A DNA stretch of 64,000 bases, from positions 17,354,639-17,418,638 of the forward strand of contig NC_064039.1 of the NCBI RefSeq assembly GCF_932526225.1, given 5' to 3'. Position 1 is the stretch's first letter; every line of letters starts with the position of its first letter. A program made the position numbers and the translations under genes. This document shows positions 9,991 through 19,434 of this stretch, piece by piece. Under the pieces are notes generated by a model, which was not told the origin of the DNA, made no database searches, and was given only the letters and a program-made list of their open reading frames with translations. This DNA is from Nematostella vectensis. Its lineage: Eukaryota > Cnidaria > Anthozoa > Actiniaria > Edwardsiidae.

Positions 9991-10657
9991 GGCAAGAAGC
10001 TATCCACAACATGCTAGTAGCATACAGATCGACATTCCACCCTGCGACAGGAGTAACACTTTATGAAGCCATGCGAGGAGTGAGTGTTAGAACCAAGCTA
10101 GACTACACACCACCAACCACAGGGAGAACAGCCAAGGAGGAAGCGATAGATGCCAGAGATGAAGAATACAAGAAGAAAATGAAGGCAAATCGAGAGAACA
10201 AGAATACAAAGGAGACACAGCTCATCCTAGGAGATTACGTATTGGTGAGACAGCAGAAGAGAAAGAAATGGAGCACGCCATACGAACCAGCCTTCTACAC
10301 TGTCACAAGCATTGAGGGATCAAAGGTGACAGCACGCAGAACTACAGATAGCAGGACGGTATGCAGAGACGCAAGCCAGTTCAAGCTCGCTAACTGTATT
10401 ATCAACACAGCGGACGAAACCAGAGAGAAATCGTGTGAGGGAAATCCATCCATCCAGAGGGCAGTGATCAACCTACTCAGAGTGCAAGCGTAGCGACAGA
10501 GATAAGCGACAGCACAGACAAGACGGAGGAAGAAAGCAAAGAAACAGCTAACGCTAAACCACAGCCTAGAGAGGACCAGGAGACACCAGAGCTGAGGGGG
10601 CGACCCAGGAGGGAGAGGCGCAAGCCGAGTCACCTCAAGGACTATGTTACCAGTTAG
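9981..10657 (+). pseudogene. integrase C-terminal part of retrotransposon 2
   Basis: This part is in another phase than the upstream core. It opens with NMLVAYRSTFHPATGV, the end of the integrase core, and continues into a basic C-terminal domain (LGDYVLVRQQKRKKWSTPY). A stop lies at 10491-10493. Beyond it, in a further phase, RPRRERRKPSHLKDYVTS ends at a TAG at 10655-10657; it resembles the basic tail of many gypsy polyproteins. The segment carrying the catalytic Glu between this part and the core is missing. Confidence 0.8.
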
Positions 10658-10766
10658 AAAACAAGATACTTTTTCTTGAGACTTTACTTACTTCAAAAGA
10701 ACTTTATTGATTACTTTATTGAGTTGATCGTTAGAAATGTTAAGATTGTATAGAGCTATTCTTTTT

Positions 10767-10781
10767 AAAGTAAGGGAGAAA
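10767..10781 (+). promoter_or_regulatory. polypurine tract of retrotransposon 2
   Basis: AAAGTAAGGGAGAAA lies directly before the 3' LTR, the usual site and composition for plus-strand priming. Confidence 0.75.
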
Positions 10782-10879
10782 TGTAATATCCTAGCGCCTT
10801 TGCACACTCATATCGCTGACCAATAAAACTGAGTTGACATCCAAGATGGCGTCCCCCATTGTAGCGTCCGTTTATTTCA
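10782..10879 (+). repeat. 3' LTR of retrotransposon 2 (98 bp)
   Basis: It matches the 5' LTR with three substitutions (CCC/CCT, ATACC/ATATC, CCGG/CCGT) and one extra T. It ends TTATTTCA and is followed by GTTTC. Confidence 0.95.
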
Positions 10880-11240
10880 GTTTCCATTGATGGACCAAGA
10901 AGGGATTTGCAATCTTGTTGTTGATCCTTAATTCTCTTAAGACGACCATTTTCTCCTGTAGAAGGCTGTTGAACAAGATGCTTCGGCCTCTATATTTAGG
11001 GGTTGTTTTGCGACTGTTCTTTGGTTGAATGTGCTATCCACTAAAACTGAGGAAGGAAAAATGTTGAGACTGGAGCAAAATTGACTAACTGATACTGGGA
11101 AAATGGCGCAAATTTCAAAAGCTGCCTTAAAAGACGAGAAATACGGTATTATAAAGCATGTCGAAGACAAAAAATACTATAAATGCATTATAAACCACAT
11201 TAATTATAAAATTCGAGTTTTATTGACTAAAAGTTTGAAA
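10880..11240. repeat. segment A, part 3 (paralogous to about 17800-18215)
   Basis: It aligns with segment B through GGGATTTGCAATCTTG, TTGATCCTTAATTCTCTTAA, GGGTTGTTTTGC, GAGACTGGAGCAAAA and CATGTCGAAGACAAAAAATA. A 76-codon plus-strand frame starts at an ATG at 11103 (MAQISKAALKDEKYG), but the matching place in segment B has no ATG and a different frame, so coding is doubtful. Confidence 0.75.
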
Positions 11241-11352
11241 CAATTTCAAACTTTCTATTTTAGCGTAGCTATAAAAAAGGGCCTCAATCTGATGCTAGGC
11301 TTTCTTGCCCATGGTGCATTACAATCCATTTGATGAAGTATTCATATTTCAG

Positions 11353-11594
11353 GTCTAGCAAACACACTTAAAGTGCTCAACACTCGACATTTAACGCGGA
11401 AAGAGAGGGAGATAAAGAAGTACGGCGTGGAGATAGCTGAGCAATTGGAAATCATTAGGCGTGTGCGAAGACGCGCCCGACTCTACCGCCGACGCCGATG
11501 GGCAAAGGAGACTACAGTCAGGCGACGACTGGAAGGAGATTTAAACAGGCTTAAAATTGATAAAGATAATGATGATGAACAAGGAATTAAAAAG
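11353..11594 (+). CDS. candidate internal exon of unrecognised host gene, basic coiled-coil-like
   Basis: A good acceptor (ATTCATATTTCAG, ending 11352) precedes an open stretch of 80 codons. It ends at a strong donor, AAAAAG|GTGAGA, at 11594/11595. The product begins LANTLKVLNTRHLTRKE and is rich in Arg/Lys/Glu (RRVRRRARLYRRRRW, RRRLEGDLNRLK), as in a basic helical or coiled-coil region. The exon ends on a codon boundary, matching the phase of the candidate exon at 18430. No ATG of its own is needed if an exon precedes it. No family was recognised. It could be chance or a relic; transcript data would decide. Confidence 0.45.
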
Positions 11595-11617
11595 GTGAGA
11601 GGCAGAAAAAAATTGAG

Positions 11618-11690
11618 TTATCATTATCATCAACATTATCATTATTATCAGATGATGATGATGATGATGATGGTTATTATTATTAATACG
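11618..11690. repeat. TCA/GAT and TTA microsatellite
   Basis: ATTATCATCAACATTATCATT is followed by about seven GAT units and then TTATTATTATTA. It lies just inside the candidate intron. Confidence 0.85.
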
Positions 11691-12439
11691 CGTTTCGAGG
11701 TATCCAATCAACTTGAGTTTGGGGCTTGGGGTTATACGCTCCGGTCATAATGTGAAGTAAGATCCTAATGATGATTGTAAGATGTAACAGAAAAATCAGG
11801 GCTGGTTCCGTGGGTTTCTCCCCTTGAAACTCTCATAAGGTGCTTTGCAGGTGGTCGGTCGTTGTAGGGCCGGCAGCAAGGAAGGTTTTCCATGCCTTTT
11901 GAGTTTACTACTACAAAGTTTCAACTTGTTTTGACAAGGTATTTGAAGATAAGAAAAAGGTGCTTGAGACTGAGGGGAGGACATACGAGAATATCAACTA
12001 AAAAAGATTGCTTCGTTGAAAAAACTTGTCAGTTGAAAGAAACGTTTTGGGCTGATGGTCCTCAGAAAGTAGATGGTAGATGTCTTTAACAGCCCCTTCC
12101 CAGGTAGAGTAACTTGTTATTACTTTTATCACTTTTATAGGGAGCTTTCTTTTAAAAATCTCCACTTGCTCCTTGTAGCTTGGAGCAGCCCCAAAAGTCC
12201 TTGATCCAAGGGTTCATCCTTTCAATGAAAGTCTTCCAAGTTACATGGTTTGACTCAAGTTTATTTTATTGAGAGTTGTATAAAGCTGCATAAGGATATA
12301 ACTGCCTGACGTGTAACTACTTTATCTATTTGTTTTCTGGATTGCTTTTACTTTTCGAAAATTAAATTTCATTTAATATTCTAATCACATCATAACCTGG
12401 TGCCCCCGTCTCCTTGTCCTGTGCAGTGATTGTCTTATA
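11691..12439. other. intronic or intergenic stretch without a supported gene
   Basis: No gene is supported here. Around 11925-12000 one frame reads like a short coding relic (FDKVFEDKKKVLETEGRTYE) but stops at once, and it was not assigned to a family. Confidence 0.5.
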
Positions 12440-12586
12440 CTTATATATAAAAAATTTCTTGAATCACTGGGTTGTAATGACGTTTCGGCAATTCTGCCTT
12501 CATCAGGATTAACGGTAATTAACAGCGTTGCCGAAACGTCGAAAAAGAAACAAACCGGTGATTCGCGAAATTCTTTTATATATAAG
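12440..12586. repeat. palindromic repeat of Penelope-like type with hammerhead core
   Basis: The left arm (12440-12490, CTTATATATAA...GACGTTTCGGCA) and the right arm (12528-12586, GTTGCCGAAACGTC...TTATATATAAG) are imperfect inverted copies of about 55 bases. A 37-base centre separates them. Terminal palindromes with a hammerhead-like core are known from Penelope-like retroelements. No reverse transcriptase is attached, so this is at most a terminal fragment. Confidence 0.7.
12482..12506 (-). ncRNA. hammerhead-ribozyme-like core
   Basis: The minus strand reads CTGATGA, one extra A, a stem GGCA/TGCC with loop GAAT, then GAAAC followed by GTC. CUGAUGA and GAAA flanking stem II are the conserved catalytic-core boxes. 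The unpaired A before stem II is not canonical and could weaken activity. Stems I and III were not folded. The right arm of the palindrome keeps only CCGAAACGTC. Confidence 0.6.
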
Positions 12587-12879
12587 CTCAACATAAATGG
12601 TAAGGGATCTGTATCAGACAAGAAATTCTAAAATGATACCCCATACACTGAGTTAAATGTAACAATATTGAAGTCCCATACACTGAGTACAGGAGTATGG
12701 AGAGAATTAATACTTTTATCTCCTGCAGTTTAATTCATACAAGACTTATAACCTTTAGGCACTGTGATATAAAAGATCAATAGAAAGCACAATATATAAA
12801 AGAGACCAGTGTAAACCAGTCCTCTGTTGAATCAATCCATGCCTTTAAATGGGAGCTGGAAAGATCTGAGGCTGTATTT
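12587..12879. other. no gene seen
   Basis: This is AT-rich sequence. CCCATACACTGAGT occurs twice about 40 bases apart near 12640 and 12677. Nothing else was recognised. Confidence 0.6.
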
Positions 12880-13000
12880 TGTAGTGTCCGGGCTACCTGT
12901 GTTCTGACCGGGCTACCTGTGTAAGGAGTATATTATAGGATGTTCGTTCGTTGTAAAGCAGATGGTCGTGACATGTAATAAACAGTCGTGTTTACAAATG
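12880..13000 (+). repeat. probable 5' LTR of retrotransposon 3
   Basis: It begins TGTAGTGTCC and contains AATAAACAG near 12976. CCGGGCTACCTGTGT occurs twice within it. The right end is uncertain by about ten bases (TTTACA or AGC before the primer site), and no partner LTR is available for comparison. Confidence 0.55.
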
Positions 13001-13007
13001 CTTTAGC

Positions 13008-13019
13008 TGGCGACGAGAA
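13008..13019 (+). promoter_or_regulatory. primer-binding-site-like motif TGGCGACGAGAA
   Basis: It shares TGGCGACGAGA with retrotransposon 2 at the equivalent position. Confidence 0.65.
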
Positions 13020-13085
13020 TGGGACTCTTAACGATAAACGCTAAAGAAATATCCGAGGAAAAAGCAGAGGAAGAATCCGAGAGAG

Positions 13086-13866
13086 ATGAACCTCGAGCTT
13101 GGCAGTATTTCGACCTTCGACTGCAAGGGAAACCCGACAAGCATCGGACAACGATGGAAACGTTGGAAAGCGGGTTTTCAATACTATGTGGAGGCTAAAG
13201 ATATCACGAAAGAACTGCAGAAGAAAGCACTGTTACTACACTGTGCAGGAGCGTTCAAGGTACTTACAACGCTTACCGACCCATTAGAAGAGGCGCCAGA
13301 ATGCAATAAGAATGCTCGACAGCTACTTTAGCCCGCAAATGAACGTGCCGTATGAGAGACATTGTTTCAGACAAACGAAACAAGTGGAAAGCGAAACGGT
13401 AGACCAGTTTGTCACGAGACTGTCCCAAATGGCGGAGAATTATGATTTCGGTGACAAAAAAGCGGAACACATAAGAGATCGACTGATCGACAAGTGCAAG
13501 TCACACAACCTAAGGAAGACACTACTCGAATCCGGGGGAGCACTGACGCTAAAACGCGCTCGAGAGCTTGCTAGAGCAATGGAAGCTGCAGAAAGTCTAG
13601 CGAAATTCATAGAAAACAGCTTTGAGACAACAGGGAAAGTAAATTCTTTAAGAGGAAGACAGGAAAAGGAGAAAGGAAAAGGCAAACACTGTTATCGCTG
13701 TGGCATGGAAGGACACTTTAGTAAAGACCCAGAGTGCAAAGCAAGAGGCCGGATGTGTAATAAATGCGGCGAAATTGGTCATTTTGCCAAAGTTTGCAAA
13801 AGCAAAAAGCAAAACAGCAGAAAGGAAAAACAAAGGAACTGTACATCAGCTAACCGAAGAGAGTGA
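13086..13866 (+). pseudogene. gag with two CCHC zinc knuckles, retrotransposon 3
   Basis: The first frame (ATG at 13086, MNLELGSISTFDCKG) runs to 13331. The second, in another phase, takes over near 13312 (LDSYFSPQMNVPYERHCF), so a phase change breaks gag there. The second frame ends with two knuckles: CYRCGMEGHFSKDPEC and CNKCGEIGHFAKVC. A stop closes it at 13864-13866. Protease lies in a third, overlapping phase, which may be the family's natural gag/pol frameshift. Confidence 0.88.
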
Positions 13867-14242
13867 CGAGTATGCGTTTGCAGTCACGGAAGGACAAGGG
13901 TGCGTAACGATTGATACATTGCTGGGAGGTGTAGAACTAAAGGGAGTACTTGTGGACTCTGGATCTACAAGCAATGTTATCGACAGAACGACTTGGTTAG
14001 AGTTGAAAAGTAAGAAAATTGAATGTGAATCATGTAAATCCCAGAAGAAATTGTATGCTTATGGGACAGAAGAACCACTGAACACTGCTGGAGAATTTGA
14101 AGCAAAACTGACATATAACAACAAGTCATGTTGTGCTCGCTTTGTTGTTATTGAGGAGAAGGCAAGACCTATACTTAGTAGACAGACCGGTCAAATGCTA
14201 GAAGTTCTGAGGATACAAGTGAATACAGTTCAACAGGATTAA
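13832..14242 (+). pseudogene. aspartic protease region, retrotransposon 3
   Basis: The protease motif is VLVDSGSTSNVIDR, with DSG as the catalytic triplet. It is followed by a flap-like stretch and RFVVIEEKARPIL. A TAA at 14240-14242 separates it from the RT, which continues in the same phase; the TAA is probably a disabling mutation. Confidence 0.85.
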
Positions 14243-14950
14243 CTATTTGAAGAGTACAAGGAGTGTTTTACTGGAGTGTGGAAATTAAAAGATTTCCAAG
14301 CTAAGATACATGTTGATGAGACTGTAAGACCAGTTGCACAGAAAGCACGACCCATACCCTTCGGGCTAAGAGGCAAGGTAAACCAGAAGCTTGAGGAGCT
14401 CAAAAACCTTAATATCATTGAGGAAGTTTCAGGGCCTACACCTTGGGTTAGTCCAGTTGTTACAGTACCAAAACCATCAGGTAAAATAAGACTATGTAAT
14501 GAGATGAGAATGGCCAATGAGGTTGTGGTATGGAAATGGCAACCGATAGCCACTGTGGATAAGATTCTGTTTAATTTGAATGGGAGTACAACATTCAGCA
14601 AACTAGACCTCAAGTGGGGCTTCCAGCAGATTGAGTTGGATGAACAGTCTAGGATTATCACCATATTTGTGATACACGATGGTCTCTTCAGGTACAAGCG
14701 GTTCATGTTTGGCATTTCGTCTGCACCAGAACTATACCAACACATTGTGCAGCAAGTATTGTGAAGCTGCGAAGGAGCCTATAATATTCACGACGACATA
14801 ATCGTACATGGTCACACTGTGGAGGAACATGATGCAAGACTACGGAAAACTCTGGATCTTCTGAAGAGTAAGGGTTTGACTCTGAATAAGGAAAAGTGTG
14901 TTTTCAGGATGTCAGAGCTGACATTAATGGGCTATATCTTGTCTAGGGGA
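14243..14950 (+). pseudogene. reverse transcriptase, retrotransposon 3
   Basis: RT blocks are visible in order: WVSPVVTVPKPSGKIRLC, FSKLDLKWGFQQIELDE, YKRFMFGISSAPE, then a TGA at 14762-14764. In the same phase after it come IHDDIIVHG (the YxDD-position motif, as HDD) and GLTLNKEKCVF. One stop inside RT and another before it rule out a full product. Confidence 0.9.
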
Positions 14951-15813
14951 TTGGTCCCACAGAATCCAGGGTGGAAGCAGTATTGAGTGCTAAAGAACCG
15001 CAGACAGCAGGAGAAGTACCGAGCTTCCTAGGGCTAGTCAACTTAAGTGCACGCTTTAAACCAGATTTAGCTTTAACAGTAGAGCCACTGCGGAGGCTGA
15101 CTAGGAAAGGAGAGGAATTTGTATGGGGTCGAGAGCAACAGAATGCATTTGACACTCTGAAGAGAGATCTAAGAAAGGCAAACACTTTTGCTTATTTTGA
15201 CTAGAATGCAGAATCTACGAGACTAGTAACGACGCAAGCCCTGTCGGTTTAGGAGTGATCCTCACACAAATGCAGAATGGGGTGTGAGCGAGTTATAGCT
15301 CATGCAATTCGCAGTCTCACTGATGTTGAGAATTGTTACTCGTAGACCGAAAAGGAAGATTTAGAACGAAAAGGAAGATTTCACATGTATTTGTATGGGG
15401 TGGAGTTTGTGCTGCTAACACATCACTAGCCACTGGAAGTAATCTACTCTACAAAGTCCAGGACTTCTGCACGCATAGAACGGTGAGATTACAACCCTAC
15501 AATTTCACAGTCAACACATACCCGGAAAGGAGAACATTGCAGAATCACTTTCGAGGCTTACGGAAGCCAAAGGAGTGTGCATCAACACTGACGCGGAGGA
15601 GTACATCCGTCATGTTGCGGAAATAGCAGCACCTGTAGCTATACCAATAGAGGAGCTTGAGAGGGAATCTGGGGTCGACCCTGAGATTAAACAACTTCGG
15701 GACTGTATCCTAACAGAGAATAGGGATGGTGCTCCAATTCAATGCAAGGCTATAAGACAGGAACTGTCTACCTTAGGTAAGCTAGTACTAAGGAGGACTA
15801 GATTGTTAATACC
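14951..15813 (+). pseudogene. RNase H and connection remnant, retrotransposon 3
   Basis: An open piece at 14971-15204 carries FLGLVNLSARFKPDLALTV and WGREQQNAFDTLKRDLRKA, the end of RT entering RNase H. A stop and more phase changes follow. A later frame, about 15575-15813, reads ELERESGVDPEIKQLRDCI, typical of the region before integrase. The resemblance then ends abruptly. Confidence 0.8.
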
Positions 15814-15830
15814 CCTTCGGCGCCCGGTGC

Positions 15831-15965
15831 TTTCTGGCGCTCTTTCATTGGTTAGCGGTCTAACGGCCGTCTCGACTGCGGAATGGCTTCCGTGTCACGA
15901 CAAACCTAGTAAAAAGAGACAAGGGGTGAAACTCTTTTTACCCTCCCTAGAAAACACGCCAGAAA
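15831..15965. repeat. nested foldback, 135 bp
   Basis: TTTCTGGCG at 15831 pairs with CGCCAGAAA at 15957. Inside it, GTAAAAAGAG (15909) pairs perfectly with CTCTTTTTAC (15932). It lies at the breakpoint of retrotransposon 3 and could be the element that truncated it (inference). Confidence 0.5.
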
Positions 15966-17224
15966 AATATCTTTAGTTCGAATTCATCGGCCCAAAATTC
16001 GTACAGCTATAGAAGAAAGATGTCTTTTTAAGCTAGTCATGTACAGTGCTTACTCAATGATATTGTAAACTGCATAGATCAGTCTGTGCATGTAAAGCAC
16101 ACTTGATCATGCCTAATCCAGGTATACAATAAACAAATATTAACATTTGTACTGCTAGTGGAGAGCTGGCAGTAGTAGGAGTAGTGGTTTGAGGTGATGC
16201 ATTGGAACTTGGGCTCCAACTTGGATAGGTCTGTGATTGAAATGTAAGTAGGTCAAAGGTAAAGCACAGGTTTCCCCAAAATATACAGTGTAACTCAGTG
16301 TAAATAAAAGCATAAAAACATTAATAAAAACTACTTGTTGTTTGAGTTGATTAGGCAGCATGCTTATAGTCATCCTCACATTGTATCATATATGAACCAA
16401 CACTGATGACAGTGCATTACAAAATATGCATTGGTATTCTATTGGAGGCAGTCTCAAGGAGGAAGTAAGATGTGAAGGGAAGGCTAATCCTGATATGAGA
16501 GCCATGTGAATGTTAGTTTGTATTTTCAAGGATGCATCAAATCATCTTTATTTTATTATCTGCCTAATATTGGATGGAACTCCCAATTCCAAGCAGGAGA
16601 GTTAGGGGCTTGGGGCCCTGTTCCCTTTTCTCAAAATATAGGAATCAGAAAACTCTTGTTGTATAGATTGTTTATTGTTTCATCTTTTGTAAATGTTTTC
16701 ATAATGATGGAAAAATAAACTGCATGGTTAGGAAAACTCAGGTTGCCTTTGTTATGGAATAGTTAAATAGTTGTATAGGTAAGATGTGTCATGAACTACA
16801 AAAACAACACACCAATTTAGTATATTCAACATATACATTAACCGAGATGTGTTGTAATGCATTATGATGATAAGTATTATATAAAAAATATGATACACAT
16901 TTTAGGAACCTATGCATATGGAGAGGGGGCTATTATTTGATAGTAGGTCCTAACCTGGCTTGCTGTCTATTTCAGATTTAGATTTCTGGAGCAAATAGCC
17001 ATGAATTGTCAAGAGGGTGTGCCCTGACATAGATATCATGCAAAAAGCAGAAAAGTTATGTCCAATAATAAAGATAATGTACATACACCCTACTAAAGAC
17101 ATGCATGTGCAAAGCTACTGTATAAAACAAAACAAATCAACAAATGTTGTAGTATTGCTTGCTCAAGTAGATATGAGCTGAATGCTCCACCCTAAATCCT
17201 ACACAGGACACAAGAACATTGTTT
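15966..17224. other. no gene seen
   Basis: This is AT-rich sequence with no coding frame, RNA gene or clear repeat that I can support. Confidence 0.55.
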
Positions 17225-18215
17225 GGTGAGGCGTGGGTGATGATTGAAAGAGGGGCATTTTAATTGGAAGCTGTATATCAATCCTTTATGTCTATGCCAA
17301 ATATCTTCATATTATATCAGGGTTGCATTACAAACACTAGCATACTGTCTCCTTGATCAGTTGATTCAAGGCCATGAAGCATAATTATGAACAGTATTCT
17401 TTTGTACGAGGAAAGATACACAAACATCTTACCTAATTTTGACATAGTATTTCACCACACTTTCATATGAGTTCATCCATCTGCACGCTGGCAGAAAGTG
17501 CCCATGTCTACAAAATGCAATGCTTTGCGGGTCAAAACAAAGACTACAAAACGAACACTTTCCTTTCGTTTTTTCCGATAAAATAGACTTAGTGAATAGA
17601 TAAATTCATTGGACTAGCTTCCTGGGATTTAATCGAAAGCTATTTGACAGGACTGAAGAGTTGAGTTGAGGGGGGAACTTCAGCTTGAATAAGTAAGTTA
17701 AGTAAGTAAGTAATAAGTAAGTAAGTTAAGTACATATCAGTTGTTGACTACTCGGTATTTGTGAGTAGTGCATCTAGCAAATAGGCGTTGTGTGTCGTTG
17801 AGGTTTCCTTTGATGAACCAAGACGGGATTTGCAATCTTGTAGTTGATCCTTAATTCTCTTAAGTCGACCTTTGTCTCCTGTAGAAAGCTCTATGTTGAA
17901 CAGGGTGCTTCGGTTTCAAAAAGGATTTCGTCACCATTGCCATGGCCGTTGCACTGCTTATAGATTGGGGGGTTGTTTTGCGGCTGTTTTTTTTGGTTGA
18001 ATCTAATATTCACAATAACAAACTGAGTGAAGACTCGGAGGAAGAAAAAGAGTGAGACTGGAGCAAAAGGACTGATTGCCACTGGGAAAATAGCGCGAAT
18101 TTCAAAAGCAGCCTCCATTCACAACAAAAAGACGGAAAATACCGTATTATTACAGCATGTCGAAGACAAAAAATACTATACATGCAACAAAAACCACATT
18201 AATTATTAAATTAGA
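17225..18215. repeat. segment B, uninterrupted paralogue of segment A
   Basis: Its parts match, in order, 3400-3627, 6179-6505 and 10880-11240, without the 2.5-kb insert and without retrotransposon 2. It holds an extra GTAA microsatellite and some differences of 20-50 bases. It may be a segmental duplication or two copies of an old repeat family. A minus-strand frame near 17800-17885 is shared with A (GRLKRIKDQ.QDCKS), but its differences are not mainly silent. Confidence 0.75.
17690..17732. repeat. (GTAA)n microsatellite
   Basis: AAGTAAGTTAAGTAAGTAAG and further GTAA units are present in segment B and absent from segment A. Confidence 0.9.
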
Positions 18216-18429
18216 GCTTTATTGACTAATATGTTTTTTTATTCGAGCTTTGATTCCCCCCTTTGATAACGTTACCAGCCGCCATGTTGGATATTGATTA
18301 GTATGCAAAAAAGGGGGCGGAGCGATCCCTTTTATACCGCGCGTTCGTGTAAAAAGGATTTTAAATATACATACCAATACTTTCACAAAGAAGTTTAAGA
18401 TAGATAACAATATTCTTTTTTTAACACAG

Positions 18430-19392
18430 AAAAGAACAACAACTAGGGGAAGGAGGATACGGCGGCTGTTGATACGAGAGGAGAGTTTGGTCAGGCTAAA
18501 GACTATTGCGCAAACTTTAGAGAAGAAGGAATGGGCCATGATAACAACTGGGCACGAATACGTGAAACCAGAGGTCGATTTCGCAGATCTTCTCTTCGAA
18601 TCGGAGGAATTAGATGAAGAGGAGGTTTATAGAGAAATAATTCACCCAGGAGGCACATTTGTAAAATATTATGGAGACCAGGAAGAACATCCGATGGTTC
18701 ATTCTAATTATTCGACAGATCGGTCTGTTGATGAAATATCGAAAAAAGGTATGGTAGTCGATGGTGACCAGGATATTACGACAGAATCGCGGAAATCTAG
18801 TAAAAACAATTACATCAACTTAGGAGAAGATATAAATGCGCGTGAAGAAATTTCAGGTACTTCATCTGATAAAGAGATTACAGTTTTGTTGGCAAAAGAA
18901 AAAAACGGTTATACAAACTCTATCAAGACAGACTTTCTCTCAAAGACATTCATAACAGACGACACTGCAATGGCATCTGCCGCAAATATTTCGCAGGAAA
19001 GACAGGTAAAGTCTGAGCCAAAAGAGAACATTACAGGTGGCTCAGCTCAACGCTCTATATCTGTCGGATGTCTGCCATTCTATTTTAACAATCGCTCGAG
19101 GCCGAAGTTATTCTCAATCAATCAACATATGCCTTTAATGCTGATTGATTCTTCAAAACACATTGATGCATTTAAATGTTCTGAGTTTGACAAATCTTCT
19201 ACTTTGAAAAATATTTATTGTGATATAAATTGTCAACTTAACACCAACTCAGCTGAAGACATTCCATTGAAACAAATCTATAAAAAAGTAAAAACAAAAG
19301 CTAGTAAGAGGTCTATACCCAACAAGGGGAAGCTGGCTTATATATCGAAGGCTAGAAATTCGTACAGCGACAGTGACATTTTTATACTTTAA
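18430..19392 (+). CDS. candidate terminal exon of unrecognised host gene
   Basis: A T-rich tract ending AACACAG at 18429 is a good acceptor. The frame is open from 18430 to a TAA at 19390-19392, 320 codons. There is no suitable ATG near the start, so it probably continues an upstream exon; 11353-11594 ends in the matching phase. The N-terminus is basic (KRTTTRGRRIRRLLIREE), followed by TLEKKEWAMITTGHEYVKPE and an acidic stretch (LLFESEELDEEEVYREI). The rest is Ser/Asn/Lys-rich and looks disordered, ending SYSDSDIFIL. No signal peptide, membrane segment or known domain was recognised. Length, the poly(A) signal and composition support a real gene; its role is unknown. Confidence 0.6.
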   Translation, partial: KRTTTRGRRIRRLLIREESLVRLKTIAQTLEKKEWAMITTGHEYVKPEVDFADLLFESEELDEEEVYREIIHPGGTFVKYYGDQEEHPMVHSNYSTDRSVDEISKKGMVVDGDQDITTESRKSSKNNYINLGEDINAREEISGTSSDKEITVLLAKEKNGYTNSIKTDFLSKTFITDDTAMASAANISQERQVKSEPKENITGGSAQRSISVGCLPFYFNNRSRPKLFSINQHMPLMLIDSSKHIDAFKCSEFDKSSTLKNIYCDINCQLNTNSAEDIPLKQIYKKVKTKASKRSIPNKGKLAYISKARNSYSDSDIFIL

Positions 19393-19428
19393 AAGACTTG
19401 TAAATGGCTGATAAAACGATGCTAACCT

Positions 19429-19434
19429 AATAAA
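19429..19434 (+). terminator. polyadenylation signal AATAAA
   Basis: It lies 37 bases after the stop of the terminal exon, a usual distance for a metazoan 3' end. Confidence 0.55.

Larger units (their letters stand above)
6506..10879 (+). mobile_element. Ty3/gypsy retrotransposon 2, full length (4374 bp), defective
   Basis: It is complete from LTR to LTR with a 5-bp target duplication GTTTC. The order is LTR, primer-binding-like motif, gag, zinc knuckles, protease, RT, integrase, purine tract, LTR, typical of Ty3/gypsy. The body is broken by in-frame stops at 7184 and 8208, frameshifts near 7420 and 8868, loss of most of RNase H, and a deletion in integrase near 9980. The LTRs differ by three substitutions and one one-base indel over 98 bases. 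It sits inside host segment A; segment B preserves the empty site. Confidence 0.95.
12880..15813 (+). mobile_element. Ty3/gypsy retrotransposon 3, truncated at the 3' side and mutated
   Basis: A short LTR-like leader, the primer-binding-like motif, gag with two zinc knuckles, protease, RT and part of RNase H follow in order. The coding resemblance stops at about 15813, before any integrase core. No second copy of the leader was found downstream, so the 3' part is lost. The body has a phase change in gag near 13315, in-frame stops at 14240 and 14762 and more breaks after RT. It lies inside the candidate 6.8-kb intron. Confidence 0.9.

Noticed and set aside
10937-11170. Minus-strand frame shared in part with 17891-18118
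   Set aside because: Short resemblance (AAFEI.AIFPV) is explained by the segment A/B duplication; lengths and ends differ and there is no other coding evidence.
11892-12089. A 65-codon plus-strand frame
   Set aside because: No splice signals or recognisable motif; a better-looking short phase nearby stops at once.
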